The notes under the pieces: model-generated
What the model was told of the DNA's origin: nothing
Databases searched by the model: none
Seen by the model: the letters and a program-made list of their open reading frames with translations, nothing else
Translations under genes and position numbers: made by a program
Shown: positions 16,512 through 25,227 of the stretch, piece after piece
How positions within the stretch are numbered: the first letter of the stretch is position 1
How the letters are laid out: each line of letters opens with the position of its first letter
Source: Cryptosporangium sp044454545
Lineage (GTDB): Bacteria; Actinomycetota; Actinomycetes; Mycobacteriales; Cryptosporangiaceae
Direction: 5' to 3'
Assembly: GCF_044454545.1 (NCBI RefSeq)
Contig: NZ_JBITDV010000016.1
Location: 1-64,000, forward strand
Length of the DNA: 64,000 nt

Positions 16512-18197
16512 CTAATAGGCGCCGTCGCTCTTCAGAACGGCAAAGAGAGTTTTGTACAGAATCATGAAGTCGAACGCGAGCGACCAGTTGTCGACGTAAT
16601 AGAGGTCGAGCCGGACCGCGTCCTCCCAGGAGAGGTTCGAGCGCCCGGAGACCTGCCAGAGCCCGGTGATACCCGGCCGCACCAGCATGCGGCGCCGGCT
16701 GTCGCCGTTGAACTGCTCGTTCTTCACCGGCAGCGGCCGCGGACCCACCAGCGACATCTCGCCGAGCAGGACGTTGATCAGCTGCGGCAGCTCGTCGATC
16801 GAGGTCTTGCGCAGGAAGTGCCCGACCCGGGTGATCCGCGGGTCGTTCGCCATCTTGAACAGCAAGCCGTCGGTCTCGTTGCTGCCCAGCAGCTCGGCCA
16901 GGCGCTCTTCGGCGTCGACGTACATCGTCCGGAACTTCCAGACCCGGATCGTCGTGCCGCCGCGTCCGGCGCGGGCCTGGCGGAAGAACACCGGGCCCGG
17001 GTCGGAGATCTTGATCGCGAGCGCCGCGATACCGAGAATCGGCGAGATCAGCAGCAGGCCGAAGAACGCCGCGAGCCGGTCGAACAGGCCCTTGAGCAGC
17101 CAGCCGACGCCAGAGATCGTCGGTTCTTCGACGTGCAGCAGCGGCAGGCCCTCGACCGGGCGGATGTGCACCCGCGGGCCGGCGATGTTCGTCAGCGCGG
17201 GCGCGACGACGAGTTCGATGCCGCTGCCCTCCAGCTGCCAGGCCAGCCGGCGCAGCGCGTCCGGGGTGACGCCACGGGCACCACAGACCGCGATCGTGTC
17301 GGCGCCGACCTGCCGTACCCGGTCGAGCGGTTCGACCTTGCCGTTGAACACCGGGATCGGCAGCGCGGCCCGCTCACCGGTGGGCTCGGTCAGGCAGATC
17401 CCGACCGGCACCAGCCCGGCGTTCGGGTTGCGCGTGGTGATGCGGTACACCGACAACGCCTCGCCGAGCGTCCCGACCAGAAGAATGCGCTGCGAGGCGC
17501 GGCCGCGCTTACGGACGACGTGCAGCGTCTTGCGGGCGATGAAACGCACGGCGAGCGTGACCGCCGCGGTCAGCGGCAGCACGGTGCCGACCGACAGACG
17601 GGACAGGTCGGCCTTCTGGGTGAAGGCCAGGAAGCAGACGACGGCGGTGAGCGAGATGATCGCCTTGAAGACCCGCTTGAACTCGTCCGGGCCGAGGCCG
17701 AGGTACCGGCTCTCGTAGGCACCGTGCACCCAGAGCGAGAAGACCCAGGCCAGCGGCAGGATGCCGAGCCCGACCCAGTTCAGCACGTCACGGTCGAAGA
17801 AGCCCGATCCGGCCTGGTCGTAGCTGTTGATGACCGTCCAGCCGGCGGCCGAGCAGCTCAGGAAGTCGAGCGCCAGGAGCAGCAGGCGGTAGCGGAAGGC
17901 CCAGCGCGGCTGGCGCGGGCCGCTGCGCGTGCGGGGCGAGCGCTGCACGCCGCCCGGCTCGAGTGCCAGTCTGCTCTCCAGGCTCGGCGCCAGCGCGTTC
18001 ACCACCGCTTCGGGCGCGTCCACCGGCGCAGCCGAGGTGGTCGGAGGGGCGGCGGCGGGCGGTGCAGCGACGACGTCTTGCATGCGGCCATTCCGTTGAG
18101 GGTTTCCGGGGGAAGCCGAGGACGGGGGTATGGGTGCCGCGGCCGCTCGCTCAGCGCGTTGGGTCACGACAGTCGCTCCGACCGCACGAAGGTCCAC
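16512..18197 (-). CDS. Polyprenyl-phosphate sugar-1-phosphate transferase (WbaP/CpsE type)
   Basis: 561 residues. An Ala/Pro-rich cytoplasmic N-terminus (1-100) is followed by four to five membrane helices (about 105-250), a nucleotide-binding-like region (ILLVGTLGEALSVYRIT), a hairpin membrane segment (about 365-395) and the bacterial sugar transferase domain with WKFRTMY, SIDELPQLINVLLGEMSLVG, PRPLPV and PGITGLWQVSGRS. It initiates assembly of a surface polysaccharide by loading the first sugar on undecaprenyl phosphate. Start GTG at 18197, with GGAG 6 nt upstream; ATG at 18083 is an alternative. No other glycan genes flank it. Confidence 0.9.
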   Translation of the reverse strand: MDLRAVGATVVTQRAERAAAAPIPPSSASPGNPQRNGRMQDVVAAPPAAAPPTTSAAPVDAPEAVVNALAPSLESRLALEPGGVQRSPRTRSGPRQPRWAFRYRLLLLALDFLSCSAAGWTVINSYDQAGSGFFDRDVLNWVGLGILPLAWVFSLWVHGAYESRYLGLGPDEFKRVFKAIISLTAVVCFLAFTQKADLSRLSVGTVLPLTAAVTLAVRFIARKTLHVVRKRGRASQRILLVGTLGEALSVYRITTRNPNAGLVPVGICLTEPTGERAALPIPVFNGKVEPLDRVRQVGADTIAVCGARGVTPDALRRLAWQLEGSGIELVVAPALTNIAGPRVHIRPVEGLPLLHVEEPTISGVGWLLKGLFDRLAAFFGLLLISPILGIAALAIKISDPGPVFFRQARAGRGGTTIRVWKFRTMYVDAEERLAELLGSNETDGLLFKMANDPRITRVGHFLRKTSIDELPQLINVLLGEMSLVGPRPLPVKNEQFNGDSRRRMLVRPGITGLWQVSGRSNLSWEDAVRLDLYYVDNWSLAFDFMILYKTLFAVLKSDGAY

Positions 18198-18294
18198 TCC
18201 CCACTCCGGTCGCCCCTCAGATAGGGCACGGTAGCGCTCCTTCTCCCGGTGCGAAACCAGGGACGCGGGTGGCTGGTGGGACTGAACACGGACT

Positions 18295-19149
18295 TCATCG
18301 GATCAACTTGGACATTCTGCGATCAGCGAGAGGCTTGCCGCCCGTCTGACAAGTCGGGCAGTACTGCAACGACCGGTCGGCGAACGACACCTCGCGCACC
18401 AGGTCGCCACAGACCGGGCACGGCAGCCCCGTCCGAGCGTGGACCCGCAGTCCCGAACGCTTCTCCGCCTTCAGCGTCGCGGAACCCTGGCCGATGCTGC
18501 GTTCGACAGCGTCGGTCTCGACCGAACGAAGAGCACCGTACAACCGAGTGACGTCCGCGTCACTCAAGCGGTACGCGAGAGCGAACGGCGAAAGCTTCGC
18601 GACGTGCAGGATCTCGTCGGAATAGGCGTTCCCGATCCCGGCGATGACGGTCTGGTCGGTGAGCACGCCCTTGATCTGGCCGCGGTGGGAGCGGATCCGC
18701 TCGGCGAACTCGTCTTCGGTGACGGCCAGCGCGTCCGGGCCGAGCCGGGCCACCCCCGGCACCTCGGACGGGTCGCGCACCAGATAGACCGCGAGGCTCT
18801 TCTTGGTGCCGGCCTCGGTGAGGTCGAACCCCGACTCGTCGTCGAGGTGGACGCGGAGCGCGATCGGCCCCCGGCCGGGCTTCGGCGGTGCGGGCGGCAG
18901 CTTGTCGCGGAAGTGCAGCCAGCCGGCCCGCGCCAGGTGGGTGACCAGGTGGATGCCGTCCACGTCGAGGTCGAGGAACTTCCCGTGCCGGGTCGCGCCG
19001 GTGATCATCGCGCCGTGCAGCGACATCGGTGACGGGTCGTACGTCTTCAATACGCCGATCGCGGCGACGTCGATCCTGGTGATGGCATGGCCGACGGCAC
19101 GCTCGCGCAGGTACGCGGCGAGCGCCTCGACCTCCGGAAGCTCGGGCAC
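18295..19149 (-). CDS. Fpg/Nei family DNA glycosylase/AP lyase
   Basis: A 284-aa base-excision repair enzyme. The N-terminal catalytic PELPEVE supplies Pro and Glu; a helix-two-turn-helix carries GIGNAYSDE; the C-terminal zinc finger is complete (CPVCGD then CPTCQTGG). Lys in RHGKFLDLD is the conserved beta-elimination residue. Length is usual for the family. Start GTG at 19149. The sequence resembles the actinobacterial second Fpg/Nei-like group rather than canonical MutM, so the oxidised base preferred is uncertain. Confidence 0.9.
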   Translation of the reverse strand: MPELPEVEALAAYLRERAVGHAITRIDVAAIGVLKTYDPSPMSLHGAMITGATRHGKFLDLDVDGIHLVTHLARAGWLHFRDKLPPAPPKPGRGPIALRVHLDDESGFDLTEAGTKKSLAVYLVRDPSEVPGVARLGPDALAVTEDEFAERIRSHRGQIKGVLTDQTVIAGIGNAYSDEILHVAKLSPFALAYRLSDADVTRLYGALRSVETDAVERSIGQGSATLKAEKRSGLRVHARTGLPCPVCGDLVREVSFADRSLQYCPTCQTGGKPLADRRMSKLIR

Positions 19150-19194
19150 GTACCCCAGTCTGCCCGCGCGAATCCACTCACCGCGCGCGGACCC

Positions 19195-19941
19195 CTACGG
19201 CGTGTCCGAATCGGTGCGCTCGGCCTCGCCGGTACGGATGAGGTGCGTGGGCGCGTCCGTCGGCACGGCCGGGAGCTCGGTGGGGAGCGTTTCGACCGGC
19301 TGCGGCACCACCTGGGGCTCCGGCGACGCCGTCGGCGACCCGGTCTCGTCCACGTCGACCGGTGCCGGCTCGGTTGAGCCGACGTTAAGGACGATCTCCC
19401 CCGCCCGGGTCTCGGTCCGGCCGTGGCAGTCGGCCGTCGTCACGCTCATCCGGACGCGGTACCGGCCGGCCGGGAAGCGGTGGGTGCTTTCCAGGTCGCC
19501 GCGGTGGGCACCGGGAGCACCGCGGCAGGAGACGGCTCGGAGCGAACTGGAGGCGGTGCCGTCGCCCCAGTCCTCGGTCAGCCCGGCGTAGCGCCCGCTG
19601 CCGTCGCGCCACCGGATCCGGAGCCGCACGTCCTGACCGGTGCTCGGCGCCAGGTCGGACGCGCTGACCGTGACGGTCAGGGGACCCTCGGACGGCCGCG
19701 GCGGACCCGGCGTCGTCGCGGGCTCGTGGGGGCCGCTGGCCGCGGCGGGTGACACGTCGTCGGCCTCGGCCGGCCGCTCGGCGGCGGCGGCCCGGCCCGG
19801 GGCCCGGTTCGGCCCGGTCACGTGCGACGCCACCGGTCCCGGTCCGGCGAGGGCGGCGCCGAGCAGGAACGCGGACACGGCGAGCACTCCGAGGGCGCCG
19901 ACCGCGACCGCTCGGCGGGTGTCTTGGTTCGTCCGCCGCAC
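19195..19941 (-). CDS. Secreted or membrane-anchored PKD-like domain protein
   Basis: 248 residues, family not firmly recognised. An N-terminal hydrophobic segment (about 10-33, AVAVGALGVLAVSAFLLGAALAG) acts as signal or anchor, then a Pro/Ala linker, and a beta-sandwich domain at about 88-185 with the PKD-like features DWGDGT and STHRFPAGRYRVRMSV. Two Cys (SCRG and ADCHG) may form a disulfide. The last 55 residues are Pro/Thr/Glu-rich. Divergent from the LuxR regulator gene 151 bp away. A cell-surface binding role is inferred from the fold only. Confidence 0.7.
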   Translation of the reverse strand: MRRTNQDTRRAVAVGALGVLAVSAFLLGAALAGPGPVASHVTGPNRAPGRAAAAERPAEADDVSPAAASGPHEPATTPGPPRPSEGPLTVTVSASDLAPSTGQDVRLRIRWRDGSGRYAGLTEDWGDGTASSSLRAVSCRGAPGAHRGDLESTHRFPAGRYRVRMSVTTADCHGRTETRAGEIVLNVGSTEPAPVDVDETGSPTASPEPQVVPQPVETLPTELPAVPTDAPTHLIRTGEAERTDSDTP

Positions 19942-20092
19942 GCCCGGCCCAACGCTCGAACATTCGGCTGGTGACGCGACACGACCACCCAGTTACGGAT
20001 AGTGGCGGAAAGTCTGTCGTGAACTCCGTCAATATGGTACGCATCGGACGGCCAACACCGACTTCCACGGGGGTGACCCAATCGCTGCGCCG

Positions 20093-20791
20093 GTGATGCC
20101 ACGCGCCCGGCCTGCGGAGCGCTTCCGGGCACGGATCGCCGTGGTCGGCGGCGACCGGGACCCGGGCCTGCACCGCACCACCGGAGTACTCGAATCGGAG
20201 CCGAGCTTCGACGTCCTGACCGACCACTCGATCGGCCGTGACCGGCTGAGTCTGCTCGACCGGGCCCAGCCGGACGTCGTCCTGGTGGGGCGGTTCCCGG
20301 GGCGCCCGGACCTGACCGCGCTGATGGCCCGCGAGGTGTTGGACACGCTCGGGCACCCGAGTCGTCTCGTGGCGCTCGCCACCGGCACGCCCGACGCCGA
20401 ACTCCGTGCGGTGCTCCGCGCCGGGGCGATCGGCTTCCTCCGCGCCGACGCCCGCCGGGCCACCGTCGTCGAGGTGATGCTGCGCGCCGCCGAGGGCGCC
20501 GTACCGTCCGGCTCGACCGCGGCCAACACGCTGGCCTCGGCGTTCGCCGCACCGCCCAGACAGCCGGGGTCGAGCGTCCGGCTCGGCCAGCTGACCCGGC
20601 GCGAGCGGGACGTACTGCGGCTGGTGGCCAAAGGGTTGTCGAACGGCGAGATCGCGGCTCAGCTGGTCGTGACGACCAGCACGGTCAAGACGCACATGAA
20701 CGCGATCCTGGGCAAGCTCGGGCTGCGCGACCGGGTGCAGGCCACGGTGTTCGCGTACGAGAGCGGGCTGGTGCGGCCGGGCGGGCCGTGA
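20093..20791 (+). CDS. LuxR-family regulator with a degenerate receiver domain
   Basis: 232 residues. The first 125 look like a receiver fold, but the phospho-acceptor position reads PDVVLVGRFPG, with Gly where Asp is expected, so phosphorylation is unlikely. Residues 165-225 are a clear LuxR/GerE helix-turn-helix (LTRRERDVLRLVAKGLSNGEIA written in parts: LTRRERDVL, KGLSNGEIAAQL, STVKTHMNAILGKLGLRDR). It starts at GTG 20093 or ATG 20096. No kinase is adjacent; it converges on the L,D-transpeptidase gene with a 1-bp gap. Confidence 0.85.
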   Translation: MMPRARPAERFRARIAVVGGDRDPGLHRTTGVLESEPSFDVLTDHSIGRDRLSLLDRAQPDVVLVGRFPGRPDLTALMAREVLDTLGHPSRLVALATGTPDAELRAVLRAGAIGFLRADARRATVVEVMLRAAEGAVPSGSTAANTLASAFAAPPRQPGSSVRLGQLTRRERDVLRLVAKGLSNGEIAAQLVVTTSTVKTHMNAILGKLGLRDRVQATVFAYESGLVRPGGP

Positions 20792-20792
20792 C

Positions 20793-21449
20793 CTACGGCT
20801 TCCGCCCGAAGATCTTCACCGGGGTGCCGTACTTCGTGTACTTGAACAGCATCCGGGCGTCGACCGGCAGCAGGTTGATGCACCCGTGCGAGCCCGGCGA
20901 CCCGCCGTCGTAGAGGTACGTCGTCGTCTGGTGGAAGCCCATGTCGGCGTAGAAGCGCTCCCAGTACGGCAGCTTCACCTTGAAGATCGTCGAGACCGTC
21001 GAGACCTTCTTGTCCTGGATCCGGAACAGCCCGGCCGGGGTCGCGAGGCCGGCCCGGCCGGTCCGGATCGGGGCCGGGCCGTGGACCCGCTTCCCGTTCC
21101 GCAGCACCCAGAACACCTGGTGGGTGAGGTCGACGCAGACCCGGATGCCGCTCGAGGAGCCGCACTTGCCGTACGAGGCCCCGGACAGGCGGGACATGAT
21201 CTTCGACGTCAGCGGACCGGCGTAACCCGCCGCCGGCCGGATGCCCATCCGCTGCTGGAAACGCTGGACGGCGACGCAGTCCGAGTGGCCGGCTTTGCCG
21301 TCGACCTTGAGCCCGAGGTACTTCTCCGCCTGACGCTGGGCCGGGCCGGTACGCGGCGAGCACCCCGCCGCCTGAGCCGAAGACGGAATCAGTACGCCCA
21401 GACCGGCTACGAGAGCAACGGCCACCAGGGCAGCGACACGACGAATCAT
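20793..21449 (-). CDS. L,D-transpeptidase with a peptidoglycan-binding domain
   Basis: 218 residues from ATG 21449: signal peptide (IRRVAALVAVALVAGLGVLIPSSAQA in parts, cleavage after AQA at about 27), a PG_binding_1-like region (about 35-85, CVAVQRFQQRMG), then a YkuD domain with the catalytic GSPGSHGCINLLP; the Cys is the nucleophile and His in SHGC the base. Such enzymes form 3-3 peptidoglycan crosslinks or attach proteins in the wall. ATG 21449 is chosen over the start at 21482 because it begins directly at the signal peptide. Confidence 0.9.
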   Translation of the reverse strand: MIRRVAALVAVALVAGLGVLIPSSAQAAGCSPRTGPAQRQAEKYLGLKVDGKAGHSDCVAVQRFQQRMGIRPAAGYAGPLTSKIMSRLSGASYGKCGSSSGIRVCVDLTHQVFWVLRNGKRVHGPAPIRTGRAGLATPAGLFRIQDKKVSTVSTIFKVKLPYWERFYADMGFHQTTTYLYDGGSPGSHGCINLLPVDARMLFKYTKYGTPVKIFGRKP

Positions 21450-21525
21450 GTTTGGGGGGCCTTCGCTCGGGGGTATGGCCATTCATTTATCGAACGCGCG
21501 TTAGCCCCGTCAATCGGAGAGTCAG

Positions 21526-22413
21526 TTACTCGTCACGCACGGCACGATGGACGCGTTGCCGGACGTCGTCCCAGGCCTCGGCCAGCCGCATGCGCCGGGT
21601 GACCCCGTCGGCATCCGTGCGGTGCTGGTACGCGCGGCGCTCGCGGCCCAGCAGCAGCGCGAGGTTGACCAGGAACGGCGCGAGCGCGGGCGGCCCGTCG
21701 TCGTTGACCAGGTCTTCGATCACCCGCCGGGGCCCGTGCAGGTCGCCGAGCAACACCCAGAGCTGGGCCAGGTCGAACCCGGCCAGGTAGAGGCCGACGG
21801 TCGCCCAGTCGAGGAAGACGTACCCCTCGCGGGTCTTGAGCACGTTGTCGAGCACCAGGTCGCCGTGGGCGAGCTCCCACCGCCCGGCCGCGCGGCGGGC
21901 CAGTTCGGCGACCGCGGCCCGGTCGGCGTCGTCGAACATGCCCTGCCTGCGGGCCCGGTCTATCCGCGGGGTGTAGTTCACGATCCAGGACTGGCCCACC
22001 GGCGGCTGCCACTTGGCCAGCTGCCGTAACTCGGTCAGCGCACCGGCCAGCTCGTCGGCCGGGATCGCCACGGACGGGTGCCGGTCGTAGGCCAGCGGAC
22101 GCCCGAACACCCGCTCGAGCAGCAGCACCCCGCGGCCGGTGTCGGCGCTCAGCAGGCGGGCCGTGCGCACCGGCGGCGGTGAAGTCTCGAACACCCGGTA
22201 GGCCTCGACCTCGCGGAGGAAGTGCTCACGCCAGAACGGCGACCCGCCGGCCTGCACCTTGGCCACGACCGGGCTCAGGTCGACGCTGCCGGCCACCACG
22301 AACGACGTCGAGCTGCGATGCAGCACCGTGCCGGGCACGAAGCGTGGACAGACCTCGTAGACGAGGCCCAGCAGGGCGTCGTCCGAGACCGGATCGGTAT
22401 CGGTGAACAGCAT
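21526..22413 (-). CDS. Aminoglycoside phosphotransferase-fold small-molecule kinase
   Basis: 295 residues from ATG 22413, APH/choline-kinase fold: ATP-binding N-lobe (about 25-85), the catalytic Brenner motif HGDLVLDNVL (Asp and Asn) and the metal-binding DWAT. No acquired-resistance signature or mobile context is present, so this looks like one of the many housekeeping APH-like genes of actinobacteria; the substrate is unknown. A much longer frame extends upstream opposite the LLM gene, but nothing in it resembles the family. Divergent from that gene, 54 bp apart. Confidence 0.8.
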   Translation of the reverse strand: MLFTDTDPVSDDALLGLVYEVCPRFVPGTVLHRSSTSFVVAGSVDLSPVVAKVQAGGSPFWREHFLREVEAYRVFETSPPPVRTARLLSADTGRGVLLLERVFGRPLAYDRHPSVAIPADELAGALTELRQLAKWQPPVGQSWIVNYTPRIDRARRQGMFDDADRAAVAELARRAAGRWELAHGDLVLDNVLKTREGYVFLDWATVGLYLAGFDLAQLWVLLGDLHGPRRVIEDLVNDDGPPALAPFLVNLALLLGRERRAYQHRTDADGVTRRMRLAEAWDDVRQRVHRAVRDE

Positions 22414-22467
22414 CGCCGCAGATCCTGCCACGGAGTAGCCCGGGCCATCCCGGGTAAGGCGGCTCCC

Positions 22468-23442
22468 ATGGTGGAATTCGGATACACGCTCATGTGCGAA
22501 CAGGCCGGCCCGGAGGCACTCGTCCGGGACGCCGCCCGGGCCGAACGGTCCGGCTTCGCGTTCGAAGTGATCAGCGACCACTTCACGCCCTGGCTGACCG
22601 AGCAGGGTCACTCGCCCAACGCCTGGTCCGTGCTCGGCGCGGTCAGCCAGGTCACCGAACGCGTCCCGTTGATGACCTACGTGACCTGCCCCACGATGCG
22701 GTACCACCCGGCGGTCATCGCCCAGCAAGCCGCGACGATGGGCCTGCTCACCGGCGGGCGCTTCTGGCTCGGCCTGGGAGCCGGCGAGAACCTCAACGAG
22801 CACGTGGTCGGACGGGGCTGGCCGCCGGCCAACGTCCGGCACGAGATGCTCAGCGAAGCGGTGGACGTCATCGCCGCGCTGTTCACCGGCGAGTACGTGA
22901 ACTACGTGGGTGAGCACTTCCGGGTGGACTCGGCGAAGCTCTGGGACGTGCCGCAGGCGCCGCCGCCGATCGGGATCGCGGTGTCCGGTGTGCAGTCGGC
23001 CACGCTGGCCGCGGAGAACGCGGACTTCCTGGTCGCGGTCGAGCCGGTCGGCGACCTGATCGACCAGTTCGACCGGGAGAGCGGCAAGCCTGCCGCGCCG
23101 AAGGTCGGCCAGTTGCCGATCAGCTTCGACCACGACGAGGGCGCCGCGGTGACCCGCGCCCACGAGCAGTTCCGCTGGTTCGGGAACGGCTGGAAGGTCA
23201 ACGCCGAGCTGCCGGGACCGGCCGGGTTCGCCGGGGCCAGCCAGTTCGTGCGGGAGGAAGACGTTTCTGAATCGATACCGTGCGGGGACGACGTCGACGC
23301 GGTTCTCGACGCCGTGCGGCCCTACGCGGAGGCCGGCTTCACCCATCTCGCGTTCGTGCAGATCGGCGGCGACCACCAGGACGGCTTCCTGGACTGGTCC
23401 GAGAAGACGCTCCTGCCCGCCCTGCAGGACGCGTTCGGATGA
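22468..23442 (+). CDS. LLM-class F420-dependent oxidoreductase
   Basis: 324 residues, luciferase-like (beta/alpha)8 barrel. EFGYTLMCEQAGPEALVRDA at the start, SDHFTPW, the bulge TYVTCPTMRYHPA and GGRFWLGLGAGENLNEHVVG are typical of the F420-dependent glucose-6-phosphate dehydrogenase / TIGR03557 group. It probably uses coenzyme F420, as is common in actinobacteria; the substrate cannot be given. ATG 22468 is used; the longer frame from 22222 lies opposite the kinase gene. No F420 biosynthesis gene is in the window. Confidence 0.88.
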   Translation: MVEFGYTLMCEQAGPEALVRDAARAERSGFAFEVISDHFTPWLTEQGHSPNAWSVLGAVSQVTERVPLMTYVTCPTMRYHPAVIAQQAATMGLLTGGRFWLGLGAGENLNEHVVGRGWPPANVRHEMLSEAVDVIAALFTGEYVNYVGEHFRVDSAKLWDVPQAPPPIGIAVSGVQSATLAAENADFLVAVEPVGDLIDQFDRESGKPAAPKVGQLPISFDHDEGAAVTRAHEQFRWFGNGWKVNAELPGPAGFAGASQFVREEDVSESIPCGDDVDAVLDAVRPYAEAGFTHLAFVQIGGDHQDGFLDWSEKTLLPALQDAFG

Positions 23443-23644
23443 CCGAACACCCGAGCGGTTCTCCGAACAGGTGGTGACGTAGCGCACATGCGGGCCCGAC
23501 GAGGCCCGATAGGGATGCGCTCGGACGGCGGGAGCGCAACGATTTCGACACCGGAGGCTCCCGGTAGTAGCGTTCCGCGCTCCGAGGACTTGCGAGGAGG
23601 GGATGCTATGAGAACCGCCGGGAACACGGAAAAGGCCGGGTCTG

Positions 23645-23685
23645 AAAAAAACTTATCCCCGCAGGCCCGAATGGGCCGGCGGGGA
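23645..23685 (-). terminator. Intrinsic terminator of the tRNA-Leu gene
   Basis: On the minus strand a GC-rich stem (CCCCGC..GCGGGG outside, GGCCC-attc-GGGCC inside, one mismatch) is followed after four bases by a run of seven T. It lies 19 nt past the tRNA 3' end. It is one of the few classical U-tract terminators in this window. Confidence 0.8.
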
Positions 23686-23703
23686 AGCCGGAAGGAGATG
23701 TTG

Positions 23704-23786
23704 TGGGCAAGGGGGGAGTTGAACCCCCACGTCCTTTCGGACACACGGACCTGAACCGTGCGCGTCTGCCATTCCGCCACTTGCCC
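23704..23786 (-). tRNA. tRNA-Leu (anticodon CAG)
   Basis: 83 nt with an acceptor stem GGGCAAG/CTTGCCC, anticodon stem CACGG/CCGTG around TTCAGGT giving CAG, a long variable arm (class II) and T-arm GGGGGTTCAACTCCCCC. Discriminator base A; CCA is not encoded. The gene stands between the LLM gene and fhaA, divergent from fhaA. Confidence 0.95.
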
Positions 23787-23884
23787 GGCGAAGACTTGGG
23801 AACTCTAACACGTGCCGGATGCTCCCCTCTCGGGGGTTAGCAGCGGCCGATACGATCATGCGGAACCGAGGACAGGAGGAACCG

Positions 23885-24736
23885 GTGGGCGTTCTGCAGC
23901 GCTTCGAGAAGAGGTTGGAGAACCTCGTCGAGGGGGCGTTCGCCAAGGTCTTCAAGGGAGTCGTGCATCCCGTGGAGATCGCTAGCGCGATGCAGCGCGA
24001 GGCGGATGCGCACAAGTCCATCTTGGGCGGTGGGCGCACACTGGTTCCCAACCGCTACATCATCGATCTGAGTCCAAGCGACCACGATCGGCTGGCGCAG
24101 TACGCGGCGCCGCTGGCACAGGAACTGGCTCAGGCTCAGGCCGAGTACATCGGTGAGCAGGGGTGGACGGTCTACGGCGACGTCATCGTCGAGATCGAGC
24201 GGGGTGACGGTCTCGACACCGGGATGTTCCGGATCGCGGCCGAGGTCTACACCGGCGGAGTCGAGCCGGCTCACAACCCGAACCCGTACCAGAACCCGCC
24301 GCCGCAGGGCTACAACATGCCGCCGGCCAGCGCGCCTCCGGGCCCGCCGGTCAGCGGCCCGCCCGGATACGGCGGTCCGGTGAGTGCTCCCCCGATGCAC
24401 TCCAGCGGCGCTCCCTACGGTGCGCCCGGCCCGCAGGGTGGCGGCTACGGCGCCCGGCAGGCCCGTCTGATCACCTCGGACGGCCGGCAGTTCACGATCG
24501 TGATCGGCTCGACCGTGATCGGTCGTGGCGAGGGCGCGCAGGTGCGGCTGGCCGACGTCGGCATCTCCCGGCAGCACGCCCGGGTCGATTTCGACGGGTC
24601 CCGTGTGGTGCTGACCGACCTCAGCTCCACCAACGGCACCACGGTCAACGGCAACCGCATCAACGCCGCGGCGCTCCAGCACGGCGACGTCGTCCAGCTC
24701 GGAACCACGTCGCTCACGTTCCGGCTGGATGGCTGA
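23885..24736 (+). CDS. fhaA: FhaA: DUF3662 and FHA domain protein
   Basis: 283 residues from GTG 23885 (AGGAGG 5 nt upstream). Residues 1-115 form the DUF3662 domain (GVLQRFEKRLENLVEGAFAK), 135-190 a Pro/Gly/Tyr-rich linker and 195-283 an FHA domain with the phosphothreonine-binding motifs VIGRGEGAQVRL, ISRQHARV and STNGTTVNG. In mycobacteria FhaA binds phosphorylated MviN/MurJ and regulates peptidoglycan precursor export. First gene of the pstP-ftsW-pbpA-pknB operon; joined to fhaB by TGATG. Confidence 0.95.
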   Translation: MGVLQRFEKRLENLVEGAFAKVFKGVVHPVEIASAMQREADAHKSILGGGRTLVPNRYIIDLSPSDHDRLAQYAAPLAQELAQAQAEYIGEQGWTVYGDVIVEIERGDGLDTGMFRIAAEVYTGGVEPAHNPNPYQNPPPQGYNMPPASAPPGPPVSGPPGYGGPVSAPPMHSSGAPYGAPGPQGGGYGARQARLITSDGRQFTIVIGSTVIGRGEGAQVRLADVGISRQHARVDFDGSRVVLTDLSSTNGTTVNGNRINAAALQHGDVVQLGTTSLTFRLDG

Positions 24737-25227
24737 TGCCGGAAGTCGTTCTCGCGGTCGCCCGGTTCGGCTTTCTCGCGCTGCTCTGGGTGTTCGTTTT
24801 CGCCGTCGTCGGGGTCATCCGGCGCGACCTGTCCGGGGCTCGTCAGCCCCGGCTGGTCGCGGCTCCCCGGGGGATCCCGCTGGCGCCCCAGGGGCGTCCG
24901 GCGAAGGCGAAGCGTGGCGACCGCGGCGACCGCGGCGTGCCCCGGACCATGGTGGTCACCGAAGGGGCACTGGCCGGAACCCGAATCACGTTGGGCGACT
25001 CCCCGATCACTCTCGGACGAGCCGACGACTCCACACTGGTACTGAATGATGACTATGCGTCTGCGCAGCATGCACGTCTGGTGCCGCGTGCGGGCGAGTG
25101 GCTGATCGAGGACCTCGGGTCGACCAACGGCACGTATCTTGGCCCAACCAAGATTTCCGGCCCGACCCCAGTTCCGCTGGGCGCGCCGATCCGGATCGGG
25201 CGCACGTCGATCGAGTTGCGCTCATGA
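24736..25227 (+). CDS. fhaB: FhaB: membrane-anchored FHA domain protein
   Basis: 163 residues: an N-terminal membrane helix (about 8-29, ARFGFLALLWVFVFAVVGVI), a basic linker, and a C-terminal FHA domain (about 78-160) with ITLGRADDSTLVLND, ASAQHARL and GSTNGTYLG. The conserved Thr-bearing segment VPRTMVVTEG before the FHA domain fits the PknB phosphorylation site known in mycobacterial FhaB/FipA. Overlaps fhaA by one base and a 21-codon ORF by four. Confidence 0.94.
   Translation: MPEVVLAVARFGFLALLWVFVFAVVGVIRRDLSGARQPRLVAAPRGIPLAPQGRPAKAKRGDRGDRGVPRTMVVTEGALAGTRITLGDSPITLGRADDSTLVLNDDYASAQHARLVPRAGEWLIEDLGSTNGTYLGPTKISGPTPVPLGAPIRIGRTSIELRS

Noticed and set aside
21526..22413. Acquired aminoglycoside-resistance gene
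   Set aside because: Only the broad APH fold is shared; there is no mobile context and actinobacteria carry many such kinases.
22414..23487. N-terminal extension giving a 653-aa kinase protein
   Set aside because: The extension is antisense to the LLM oxidoreductase gene and has no kinase-like sequence; ATG 22413 is the natural start.
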